A stretch of DNA of 64,000 nt. It comes from Daphnia carinata (lineage: Eukaryota; Arthropoda; Branchiopoda; Diplostraca; Daphniidae). The DNA lies in contig NC_081335.1 of the NCBI RefSeq assembly GCF_022539665.2, positions 8,122,001-8,186,000 of the forward strand, given 5' to 3'. Below, piece after piece: positions 10,714 through 21,918 of this stretch; the first letter of the stretch is position 1; each line of letters opens with the position of its first letter. Position numbers and translations under genes: made by a program. The notes under the pieces were generated by a model. That model searched no databases. It saw nothing but the letters and a program-made list of their open reading frames with translations, and was not told where the DNA came from.

Positions 10714-12785
10714 ATGAAGTGGATTGTCTCGTTGCTTTTGTCGCTTGGACGATTAATAAGTGTCCATAGCGATTTACTTCCTCGAACAAACTCCTCGAAT
10801 CTCTGTTCACGTATTCCGATACAATCATGCCTTCATCAGTTCAATAACCCCCACGGCATAGATCGGAATTCTCAAACGTGTAATGTGGAGGTGGCCAACA
10901 ATACCCATCTTCACCGTTGTGATAATCAAAATTGGGATTATGACAAAGTCTGCCAATCTCATGACGGATGTGGTGTACAACTTGAAGTGTACAGACATAT
11001 GCCTTCTGAATCTCTCCCCTTGTACAGAACAGCATTCAATCTCACTTTGTCCAATATTTCACCTGGCAAAATTAACCTCCGGTTCCGTGAGACCCTGATT
11101 GGAAATTTTTCCTTTTGCATTAATGTTACAACAAGTCTAACCATTGCACAGCCTTTTGAGTCTTTGTGGTATGATTGTGTCTTTCACAGTCGAAAATTTG
11201 AGGGTCACCCGTTTCAGTTGGAATTCATCAACAATAACAGATATGGACTCTATTTGTTTGACATTCCCACAGGTAATTATCATATTGATGTACAAAATCT
11301 CAGGAACTATTAAATAATTCACCTATTTTCATGCAGAAAAGGATATCAGGAATGGCAGAGGCTTTTTGTATGTCCACATGCATCATAGCCCAAATATTAT
11401 TATCACTTTTCAAAAAACGTCTGAGCTACATCTCAGCTCCTCCTACGTGGTTGTTGTTTGTCAATGGCTCCAAGACAGTTGCCATGTTACACTCCACCAT
11501 TTGGTTGATTTAAAGAATGCTTCAACGTTTTCCAACAGGTGGCTTTCATTCAAGCTCCTAATACTTGCCACTTGCAGAATCCTTAATGTATAATGCATCA
11601 CAATTTAGGTTTAAGGACTTGGTTACAGTTTCTTTGGGAAAGTTGTCCTTGTCTGGTAATTTTAGCATCCAAGTTGAGGATCCTGATTGCAAGAATGAAA
11701 CTGAAAATTGTTACCAAGCAAAATCAACCTTTTTTATGATTCAAGGTACTAGTTGTTATACCAATTTAGTAGATAATCTCATTGCAAAATATTTTTTCTA
11801 TTTGCAAAATAATGTCATGCAGATATCCAAGAGAGCTACATAGTGTTTTTACCCGCCCTTGGAATTTTGGCTTTTGTTACGTTTTGTGCGACAATGGGTT
11901 ACCGCAACAGAATCAAACGAATCGTCTCAGGTTCGTTAACAATGAGTCAATTATGTATTGGTTTTGGCCAATTTAAATTTTTTTTTTAAATATTCCTCCC
12001 CGTTGTTAATATCAGGACTACGCAGTCCCGCGACAGAGCGTAAAACGATCCTGTTGGTGCACGATTCTGCCACAAGCGATTGCTGTTGGATAGAGGCTGT
12101 GCGAATGTTTCTGCAAAACTGGGGTGGTTTCGACGTCTTGATAGATTTCATCGAAATCCCACGCAGTCAGCATAAAGATCCGCTAATCTGGTACTCTGAA
12201 GCCATGGAGACGGTAGACGCAGTAGCTGTCGTAGCGCCCCCTGCCGACGTCTCATCTTTGTCGGATCAGCGGCCAGCCATTTACCATCACACTTTCGATT
12301 TGGCCCTCGAATTGGTAGCCATGCGCATCAGCCGACGCTTGAAGCTCAAGCAGCGAAAAGTCCTGCAGCACTTCGTTGTATTGGAAACAAGCGGCAGCGT
12401 TGTACCGGATGCATGCTCATCGTTTGCCCGATTCCGCGTCCCTGCAGAGCTACCCAATCTAATAAGCTACGTCGGTCGGGACAGTGATGAGAACAATAGC
12501 CTGAAGGCTTTTTTAGCCGATTGTCTTCCGGAGCGCTGCACCCGCAGCAAAGAATCAGCCGCGATAGACTCATTCCATGTGTTCTATCAGCATGTGCAAC
12601 AAAGCAGTAAGTCACCAGATGGGCAGGTTCGTGACTCTTCCATCGTCGACGATGCGAATCACGTCGCCGAACATTCGGCCCTGCTTGAAACGACGAACGA
12701 AGATCGTGACCGGAGGCGCGAACAGCTCGATCGTGAATTCGGTTCCGGTATTGCAAGCTTGACTACATTGACGACTCTCGGTTGA
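10714..12785 (+). CDS. Type I membrane receptor with cytoplasmic SEFIR domain (IL-17 receptor-like)
   Basis: Five exons (10714-11272, 11337-11538, 11609-11745, 11823-11930, 12016-12785) join in frame to 591 aa. The leader is MKWIVSLLLSLGRLISVHS. The ectodomain (to about 303) has many Cys and N-x-S/T sites. A transmembrane segment lies near 305-326 (IVFLPALGILAFVTFCATMG), followed by a basic stop-transfer stretch. From about 344 to 500 there is a SEFIR fold: KTILLVHDSA (strand A), WIEAVRMFLQNWGGFDVLID (helix A/strand B), WYSEAMETVDAVAVVAPP (helix B/strand C), then VLQHFVVLETSG. SEFIR domains in IL-17 receptors bind CIKS/Act1-type adaptors by SEFIR-SEFIR contact. Ligand and pathway here are inferred. 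The rest of the tail is acidic and Ser-rich, without a motif I know. Confidence 0.78.
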
Positions 12786-13914
12786 GCATTCGTGCAGAAT
12801 CGACATACGAAAAAAAGGGGGGAACTGTTCCATTCCTAAAACAAAACAAAATTTAACTACTCTCGAACAAGAGAGGTGATTTCAAACTGTTTCATTCCTG
12901 AATGAAAAAGATGAACTTAGTTTTTCTTTTTCTGGACCAAAATAGCACACACAATGAATCTCGTTTATTGTCTGGGGTGTCATTTGCACACTATTGCATT
13001 TATAAACAAACCAAAATCAAAATCAAAATGGGGAATGATATATAGGTTGTGAATATAGCATATTATTTTAGATGGGAATCTTGTTTACTCTGTTCGCATT
13101 TTTTTTTTTGTTGGCATGGTTGCGTTCTTCTTTTGTTTTGTCTCGGGAAATTAGAAATCCTGTTCTCCATTTTTTTCCATTTGGAATCATTTAGTTGTGG
13201 CCCGAGTTATTTCTGTGAATGACGTGAAATCTTTAGATTAACCGAATTCTTCCCTCCCCCCGGGTTATGTGTCATAGATAAATCATGTAATAATAGTAAT
13301 AATACATCTGTTCAAGTTCGCTTCCTACGTAGTGGCTTGAAGTATATGGTACACTAGTATTATCTAATACAAGTTTATGATATTTTCTTTTCTCGAAAAT
13401 GTTTTGCGTAAAAGTTCTCTCCGGAATTCAGCGTAGCATCGCGAAGCACCGAACTTTTTAAAGTTTTTTCTCGAATTTTTTTCTCTATACATAGTTTGTT
13501 TCTCGCTTTCCAAATGATGCGATCGAAAAAAAAGGAACGAAAATAATTTTACGAAACTTTTAGAGCTGATCAAAAGAACATGAGTGAGAGACAAGTGGAA
13601 ATGAGAGACATACATCTGACATCTCGGATCATTTGTACGTAATGGTTGTACAAGGGATCTATTCCCAGGGCCGTGTCAGAAACAACACCACTCGCTTGAT
13701 AATGATGCTTAAAAATATGCATGAAATTAGAAATCAATATTGACAAAGATTTGAGATGTCGAAGTTTACAAGCACGAAAGAGTTTTGCAAACGGGACAGA
13801 CAATCGCAAGAAAGAAATATGGCTGCCAAAAGTTCAATCAAATGAACCCAAGAAACTCGAGGAAAAGTTGAAAGAATTAAAATGCTAGTCAAAACACGTA
13901 TTACTTTGATCGTC
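12786..13914. other. Converging 3' UTR region
   Basis: Noncoding sequence between the stops of the SEFIR gene (+) and the small membrane protein gene (-). Long T-runs near 13100-13180 and AATAAT-rich DNA near 13290 fit 3' UTRs. Minus frames at 13364-13925 carry no recognisable protein. Confidence 0.5.
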
Positions 13915-15597
13915 TCAGACGTCAAAGGAACCGTCAGGTGTGTCAGTTAACTCAGCCGGCATGGGAGGCTGACAGGAATCTGTTTTAGTGTTGTAAACAA
14001 TTCGCGTGTCCAGTAAGCCTCCGGGCAAAGAGCCAGCCGATGTTCCGCGAGGAACCTGACGCAGCGCCCTCGTTGCTAGGTAACCCAGTACGGCTATGTA
14101 GGCCACCAACACAATCTGCACAACCAATAAAAAAAAAACATAGGTCAAACACGTGTGAGTAAAAAAAAAGGCTTTGACTACAAGATTAATCCTTTCAAAC
14201 CAAAGAATTTACACAAAAAGAGAAGTGAGGATATCAAATGATGTGGGTGCAAATAGAAATCTATGTACAACAAATATGGAGGGTTTGCCGAACGTGTGTC
14301 GTACATAATTCCCGTTCGCGTATTTTTTTTAAAGGATTCTCGGAGTGCCAAAATAGATTATGCATTGCAGCGAGTCACGATGCGACATTTTCTTGTTGGC
14401 CTTCACATTTTTGATCAGGCGTTGCCGTGATGGAATCGATCCGGCCACGCAGTCGTTTTAAATATATATGGGATTGTCGTAGACCCGGCGACAGGCGCTG
14501 ACAACATGGAGCCCATTTTACGTTGCTGACAGCCTTGACAGTTTGCAAAAGAGCTGATCAACCGTTGGTATTTGTTTACGCCCGATTGATAGCAACATAA
14601 ATATCGATTCCAAATTTAAAAAAAAGCGAAACATGGCGTTTTGTCTGCCACGTTCTGTTGATGACAGCTTCTTAAAATTCTCAGGGGAAAAAATGCATAT
14701 TGGAAGAATGAATTGACACAATACATAAATTTTAAAATGGAATAATTATTGAATTTTAATGAATAACCGTTGGTCAAACGGTTTAAGTGTAACTTGTATC
14801 GTATGACCAACTGGCGATATGGCAACATTGTAAGAGATGAAACAATGGCAGTAATGCGTCGCGACCTATTTCTGTCGATATCTCGCTGTTCACGTACAGT
14901 TTCGCTCGTCCAGGGATTTCCAATTAGCCGATATGTAGAGGAACTTTGTCCTGCCTGGCTTAATCGATTGATTGCATTCGAAATTGACCGAGAAACACAT
15001 AGCCATCTCCAACGTCGACGGCAATCATCAGACTCGTAATCGCAAGTTGCACCGGTATGAAATAGGGTTACAAATCAGCGAGCTCGCTGTTCTCTCTGTA
15101 CACTAATTAGAAATTCATATGCAGTCCCTCAGGCGAGCAACGATTGGTTACAACAAACACGAATTTCAGATGTTTGGAGAAACACAAGAGAAGCGAATGT
15201 ATATGACATTTAAAAAATTGCACTGAAAATGTGCAATTTTCTGAATGATTTTTTTGTTCTTTTTGAAATGGCGCCTATTACCGCACTTACAGCGACGAAG
15301 GTGACGGCCTCCCACGGAGTGTGCGAGATGTTGCGTCCGTGTCCGTAGGGACCGGCGTGATTGAGCGCCGCCTGGTAAACGGACGGCAGCAGTTGCGGCT
15401 GTGGGCTAGAGCACGGGTGTCCTAGCATCCTTTTTTTTGCACACCCCGAAAAATTAGAAAATTAATTCAAGGATATTCATTTATTTACGGGCATCAACAT
15501 TTTATTAAATTCTGATGACCCAATGAATTTAAAAAATTCCATTTTGTTTGTACCTGAATTGAGCGCAGGGATCGGGGTTGTGTCGCGTGCTAGGCAT
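13915..15597 (-). CDS. Small single-pass membrane protein, unidentified
   Basis: Three exons (15597-15554, 15429-15291, 14115-13915) join in phase to 127 aa. The N-terminal 55 residues are Pro/His-rich (HNPDPCAQFRMLGHPCSSPQ) with no signal peptide. One hydrophobic segment near 57-78 (TFVAIVLVAYIAVLGYLA) follows. A basic flank (TRALRQVPRG) precedes a polar tail that ends ELTDTPDGSFDV. All junctions are canonical (AG|GTACAA, GTAAGT). The length and one-TM layout fit a small regulator or tail-anchored-like protein, but I do not know the family. Intron 2 is unusually long here (about 1.2 kb) and holds no second gene I can support. Confidence 0.72.
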
Positions 15598-17328
15598 TTC
15601 TGAAGTGTCCTCAGTGTAATGCGCCTAGAGTGGTCCTTGAATAGTGTTTTGCTAATTCCAGGGTGGTTCTTCAGAGAAGCATTACATATCTTTTCCGTGG
15701 GCGTTGTCGGTGAGCTGTTTCCCCGTATTTAATTAATGAGAAAAGTGGCTTGTGTAGGTGGCGAGAATCACAAAGGAGAAACCATTTCTTATTCCTTGAC
15801 GTCTCTTGCAAATTTGATGAGCTCTGTGCTTTACGGGAAAGAAAAGAAAGCATTTGTTAACTAAACAGGTTTCAATGTGGGATGCAATTGTGCGACTATA
15901 TTCAATTATTTATTAGACGAGAATAAAATAGGCTGCGCTTTATTCCTTATACTTACTGTACATAATTACACACATGTTCAAAAATATGTAGATAAGCAAG
16001 TCGGTTCTTTAACAGGGAAGATCGTGTCTATAAGCCATACCACATGATATGGGCTTTTATATTAAGCAATAACTTCAACAGAAGACTTATTGTTATATCA
16101 ACCAATCACTCGAGGTATTTCTTCTGGCACCTTTCTTATTCGTGAAAATAAAAAGTACGAATATGAATAGATTTCTTTTTAATAATATGAGACGAGGGAA
16201 AACTTTTGGTTCAACAATAGATCCACACAACAAAAACGAACCGGATTTTATTTTTAGGATCCATTAAGCTCTTTTGTGTAAAGCCTCCGGCATAGTTCGA
16301 ATACACCGCAGATTTTTCAATTGGATAGTCTTTTTTTTTATTATTATTATTGTAAACTCATCATTTTTCAGCGTCGAGAAAAATAAATCAACGCTTCAGC
16401 AGCGTTGCCAGATGATTTATAGCTAACCGTATAATATGACGGGTTATTGTACATCATTTATTCCCGTTGGGGATCCTATATATATATATATATATATACC
16501 ATAAAGTCTGCAATAATAATAATAATAATAATATTAAAGAAAAAAAGAAAGTTTTCATACCCACAGGGTTTGCGGGATATATTCCCCACACTGTACATTC
16601 AGTTTCGTTGACGTGAAATCAATCAGATATTTTATTTTGTATTTTTTTTTTGCAGTAATATTGTGAAAATGTAGACGGGATTATATCTGTATATATGGTA
16701 GATATTCGTGTATGATTCCTATTATTAAATAGGCAACGACGTCGTATTTTATGTTTATTGGATTTTTTTTCGGAGAGGGGAAGGCGAAAGCCGGGCGAGA
16801 AAAAAAAATATTCAATTGTTTCATTCTGGAACTGTCAAATAGAATAATGTTAGCCAATTTTATTTCTAAATGGAATCAAAACAAAAAAAAACTATTTATT
16901 TTGGCCGGATGTTGTCACGCCATCCGCATTTTGTGTCCTTTTATTTATTACGTTTGCGATTTCTTTTTTTTTTATGGCGTCATATAGGAATTGCGTGGCC
17001 GACTTCGAGTCACATGGATGCTGTTATCGTTCACGTATAAAACAAAAAAAAAATGGAAGAAAGGAAGGAAATTGATGGAACGCCATAATAACAGGGTTAA
17101 CGAAGGGCGAAAATCAGTGCGAAAAGCGACAGCAGATGGCATTTATATATATGAAACATGCGGAAACTATAATTTTTGCTGTCAGTTTATGTTATAGCAC
17201 GTCGTCAGCAGCCGGACGCCCATAAACTATTTCCGGTGTCTATTAATTGCTGTTATTCTTTTCCCTCAATTCTTATTTTTTTATTTTAAACGAAAATTAT
17301 ATTTTAACTGGCTCATTCATTTGCTAAA

Positions 17329-17400
17329 TTATATATATCATATATATCATATATATCATATATATATATCATTTACTAAAAAATATATATATAGAGGCTT
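17329..17400. repeat. Compound ATATATC/TA microsatellite
   Basis: Repeats of ATATATC and TATATA with small interruptions. A similar TA tract is at 16477-16497, followed by an AAT tract at 16511-16532. Confidence 0.85.
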
Positions 17401-18518
17401 GCCTATTTTGAAATGAAATATGATTGCTGAAAGGATTCTATACATGGGACGTCATTAAGTTTTAAGATTTGATCATTAATAGTGGGGAGTCTGTGCTGAG
17501 CATTTTGCCCTTGTACCAATTTTGGGACGATAAGACTGTCGCCCCAGGGCAGAGAATCAAGAAGCAAATAAGGGATTAAGGATTAAGTTTCCGTACCTGC
17601 CACATAGTGTTCCGGTCGGAAATTTATGGAATATAATTTTGTACTCGTATTCGACATTATCCAGCGTTGTCCACTTTCAAAGTGACATTTTTTTTTCTTA
17701 CTTCAAATAAACAAGTTTAGAAAATTAAGCGAAATCATCGGTATTTTTATGTTGTATTGACATTAAAGGTCAAAGGGAAAGAAAGTTACTGTTGTTCGAT
17801 TGCGGTGAACAAAGTTTTGCAACTCTGTCGCCCCAAACGAATCAAATTTGCCGGTCTTTGACGTCAGGACAGCAGGAAGTCTTTTTGCAATGGTGGGGTT
17901 AACATCAGTCATCGTTTCCCTTTGATCAGCGAAGATCTATGTGTATCTATACATCAAGTTGAGATAGCAACATTTTTTGCCCGAAGGCATGTCTGAAGCT
18001 GCCTGCGGAATTTGTTCCATAGGACCATCTCGGAAAACAACGACATATTGTTATTTGTTCTGTTTTAGTCTTTGTTTTCATTTTACGCAGATCAGGATTG
18101 ATGACCCTGTTGGCTTTTATTCGAACGGAGGTTCTCAATCAAAACAGATGCCAGCAAATGAGCTGTTATAGATCAAAGGTTATTCATTCTCCGCGCCAGA
18201 CGCGGTGAGAAAACCAATCAAAAAAAGAGGGAAGGGGTGGAACCAGTGAAATCAAAGAAGCCGACAGCATATTAATGAATTCAACTCATTTAGTCCTGCA
18301 TTTAGTATATAGGCTGTGTATTCTGGGGTTTCGTTAGATGTTTTTGGCCTTGGATGTGTCATGGCACACGTGTCATTCCAATCACCGAGTAGGTGGCTTT
18401 AAATAATTCTGTTGCTAGGTGGAGAAAATATTAGCTGCTATATAATCCGCTATAATATAATTCTAAATATGTTAAATATGCTAAAAAAATATATGGATGT
18501 TTAATTTAAAAAAGAAGT

Positions 18519-18590
18519 TGGTTCCTACAGGATTCGAACCCGGGTCTCGCGCATCACGGCCATTTAGCCACTTCGAAAAGAAAACCTGAG
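18519..18590 (-). other. tRNA-like fragment (A and B box present)
   Basis: The minus strand reads TGGCTAAATGG (A-box-like, 18570-18560) and GGTTCGAATCC (perfect B box, 18540-18530). The ends GGTTTTC and GGAACC could pair. The space between the boxes is only about 19 nt, and there is no anticodon stem-loop, so it is not a working tRNA. It may be a tRNA pseudogene or the head of a tRNA-derived SINE. Confidence 0.55.
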
Positions 18591-18824
18591 TTTAGTCTGT
18601 AAGGAATTGCGGATTTTTGCTTGGATACGCTGTTATAACACTGTTGGTTACCTTAACAGTCAATGCGAGCGTGTTTCGTGGTTTCGTGACATTCATCATT
18701 TGCACATTATTTTCGGTTATCAAAAGTTTCGCAGACAAATCTGCCTGCCTGCACTTGAATTTCCCTGGAAATCGTTTTCTCTCTGTCGGATCTTTTGCGT
18801 TTGCATTGAAGCCATTAAACCGCC

Positions 18825-18838
18825 GTTGCCTTGGCAAC
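18825..18838. promoter_or_regulatory. Perfect palindromic X-box (RFX site)
   Basis: GTTGCCTTGGCAAC matches the RFX consensus (GTNRCC, spacer, RGYAAC) as a perfect 14-bp palindrome. RFX factors control ciliary genes in sensory neurons. No target gene start is visible close by. Confidence 0.5.
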
Positions 18839-19264
18839 AACTCCAAAAACCAACCCAATTTTTTGTTTGTTTCCTGTCTCTCGATTTTATGGTTTCTCGC
18901 GACCTCGGTAACATGTTTTTTTACCCTGCCTCTTCATCATTATACCCATTTCAACGGAATACACTCACACACAACTATAAATGAGTTCCGATTTCTCGCA
19001 CGCGCATCACGCAATTCGATGTAATTTAAAAGTCAATCGTCACCTTCGGATGTAACCATTAGATTAAGATTAACCACATCATTTTACTTCGTACAAATTG
19101 TAGGCTAAATCGATACGTAATTGTTTGGACACTCGACAATCATCCGTGTTTAGACCTCAAGTATATACACATCACACAAACACGAGGCCTTCCCCCTTTT
19201 CCCTATACTACATAACCGTTGTGGCGATTTAAGCATCTCTTGGCGACGGAGAGAGTAGCTTGAT

Positions 19265-19286
19265 TACACACACACACACACACACA
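19265..19286. repeat. (AC)n microsatellite
   Basis: An uninterrupted AC dinucleotide run of about 11 units. Confidence 0.9.
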
Positions 19287-20770
19287 GCAGCAGACCTTTT
19301 GTATGTGACGCAAAACTATCGATCTCGCTGTTTATATAAAAAAAAAACTTTTGGCTTCGCATTCGTCAATTGTTGTGGGTGTGTGGTTGCCTCGCACGCA
19401 CGCAGCTATTATGCTAATTACACGCAGCGCCAACGGCGTGTTTAGATCAGGTGTGTAGGTTACACGATCGTCGTTATTAGTTCAGCATTTTTCGGAGAAG
19501 ATTGTTAATGTACACACATCGTTTTTGGAAATTGGACTCTCTAACATGTGTGTCTATTCATTTTGCATAGACAAATAGCGATGAAGGGCAGCCTGTTGGA
19601 TCCGCGTTCGAGCGCCATTGCTAATCAAAGATGAAGTTGATTAGATGCGAATCAAAGGTTTAAGGTCAAGTCGTATCTCTATGTAGTATATCTCGGCTGT
19701 TTGTAGCCCTGCATCGGCTGTTTAGCACATCGATTCCATTAATGACCCCCTATATATAGACATTATACGTTTAAGCGTAATAAATGAATTGCATCATACC
19801 TAATTGCGTATTATAAAATGATGCGTGAAACGTATTACTCAGTCATCTGTAAATAATATAAGGCGAATCGATCTACCATCGTGTTCGTTATACAACGAAC
19901 AAGACGTAAGACGTATCGTTTGCACTTTCTAAATCGATGCCTTAGTTAAATAGCTATAAATAGCCACCATTATTAGCCCATAATTCGCGTCGTCTATACA
20001 CGTGGGCCTATAATATGCTATTAATAGGAAACTATTTGCTCACCTATATAGTCTTTAAATAGAACGTAGAAGCTTATAACATAAAAGACGATCTATTCTT
20101 ATACAGGCCTATAGTGTTATATAGGCTATCTGTAGCTATAAAAGATAAAACATGTTATAGATGATGTGCGTGCGGTCTCGTTAGTGATGTGTCTGCGTCT
20201 CTCGTCACACGCGAATAGCCCGGAGCTGGGAATCGGTTTACGACCGTGATTTTTTTTTTTAGGGGAAGGGAGGGGTAGAGGGGAGGTTTGTTTCATCAGG
20301 GCTCGATTTTCACGAGAACCGATCAATAAAATAAATAGGGGAGCCGTCATAAGAGAATAGAAGGCGGTCCGAGTGACTGACGATCTATGTACATAACAAA
20401 GTCACACGATACGTATATACACGTATATATACGTATATAAATAGATTTGAAAATGAGTGAAATGCATGTGAAATATTATTATAGTAAATATCGGCGCTTA
20501 TAAATAAGTGGTTTTTTAAATCTACTCTGCGTATGGAATTGAGTGCATAAAAAAACTTGGATGAAATGTTTAGCGACAAAAGACATTGTCGATTGGATAA
20601 CGCTGAAAAATAGATTGTTTGCATAATCTATATTAAGCTAGTTTCAGATTGGCCTAGCTTTTTTTTTTAATAAACAGAGTGGCAACAGCGAGTGAAAAAT
20701 AAATCATATGATAATGAAGCTTTGCAGGGCTTAACGGGGCTTAGATGTTGTAACCCATCATATTGACATA

Positions 20771-21918
20771 GGGGAGGTAGGGCGTGGTTGGAACACAAAA
20801 CTTATTTTTGTTCCGTACGATTACAAAAATCGTCCAAGTAAACTAAAAAATATATAGATTTGTAGCTAATTATCTCAGCTACATAACCGTATTTTTTTTG
20901 GGTGGGTTCGGCAAAGATTAACATCTGCTATGCGTAAAAAACTGGAGGTACCCCAAGTTGTTTCAATTGCCAATTCTACTCGGCAATTGAAACAGGGCGT
21001 CTGGGCAATTGAAACGTGGGTTTTCCCATAAGAGAGCTCCCGGTTTTATGAAGAAACTAAAATGGCGATATCTCAGAATCTGGGATACGTATTTTGATGA
21101 ATTTTTTACAGTAATATAGAGAATCTTAATCTTTATTTTTTAAGATATTTTATAACTTTCTATACTAACTAAATATTTTTTAAATGAATTTTAGTAGTTT
21201 TCTGAATTAGGTTCAGAAAACCGTCAGTAATTCAAAGAACGGGTAATAGTATGGAGATCAAATTTTTATAATCGAATATTGCATGTCCAGCCTTACATCA
21301 TAATTGTTGTTAATGTCCTTAATTTAATTTTTAAAATTTAATTTCTTTCGTCAACGTTGTAAATAAAAGCGCAAACATTGTGGCAGACGACAAATGCCAG
21401 CCACCCAGCAGACGAAATAAAACACAAAATAAACAATAATTGAAAAAAGAGCTCTGCTAATACGCTGCGTAGGGAACACTGTTGCCAGACTACATTAAAG
21501 GAGACGCGCATACGGAAGGGTCGCAATTGGAACAAGGTGTTCCAACTGCTCCGACCATGGGTCTTCACGGAGTTTTAATGTTTATGGGGGATAAAATTTA
21601 GCTAGGAAAAAATTAATGCCATCAATTTATAGCTTAATGAACGACGAACGATTTAAGACCTTTTTTTAATGATTTTCTCCATCGTTTTAGATGTGAAAAC
21701 GAAAAAATTGCCTGCGAAAAAACAAAAAATGGACAGTCAAAAAACAATTTTCAGGGATAACTCGAAAACGTTTGGAGTCTAAAGCCTCCAGTTTTTTCTA
21801 AAAATGTAGAACCCTAATTCCCGTTATTTCAAATTTTTTAAACGAAATCTCTTGCATACTTTAAGTGGTAGAATTTTTGTTTCAATTGCCGCGTGTTCCA
21901 ATTGCGCCCTACCTCCTC
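20771..21918. mobile_element. 1.15-kb non-autonomous TIR transposon with TA target duplication
   Basis: The ends are inverted repeats of 26 bp with 4 mismatches: the left begins GGGGAGGTAGGGCG and the right, read on the minus strand, begins GAGGAGGTAGGGCG; both end TTGGAACAC. TA flanks both sides (20769-20770 and 21919-21920), as in Tc1/mariner/pogo-type insertion. Inside, GTTTCAATTGCC occurs at 20960 and 21879 and inverted at 20982 and 21004. A GGAACA/TGTTCC palindrome lies near 21528-21543. No intact transposase was seen; a 76-codon minus frame at 21568-21338 is of unknown value. Confidence 0.72.

Noticed and set aside
11565-11608. Reading of SLMYNASQF as coding in the SEFIR gene
   Set aside because: It needs a 38-nt intron or a frameshift. 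A 70-nt GT-AG intron (11539-11608) gives a continuous frame instead.
12346-12756. 136-codon minus frame
   Set aside because: Antisense to the SEFIR exon; no splice or domain support.
14770-15039. 89-codon plus frame in an intron of the small membrane protein gene
   Set aside because: No domain, no splice context, no promoter pattern; judged a chance open frame.
18592-19024. Three overlapping frames of 88 to 135 codons on both strands
   Set aside because: All are open at once and none has domain character or splice logic. They reflect a low stop density; the X-box inside is reported instead.
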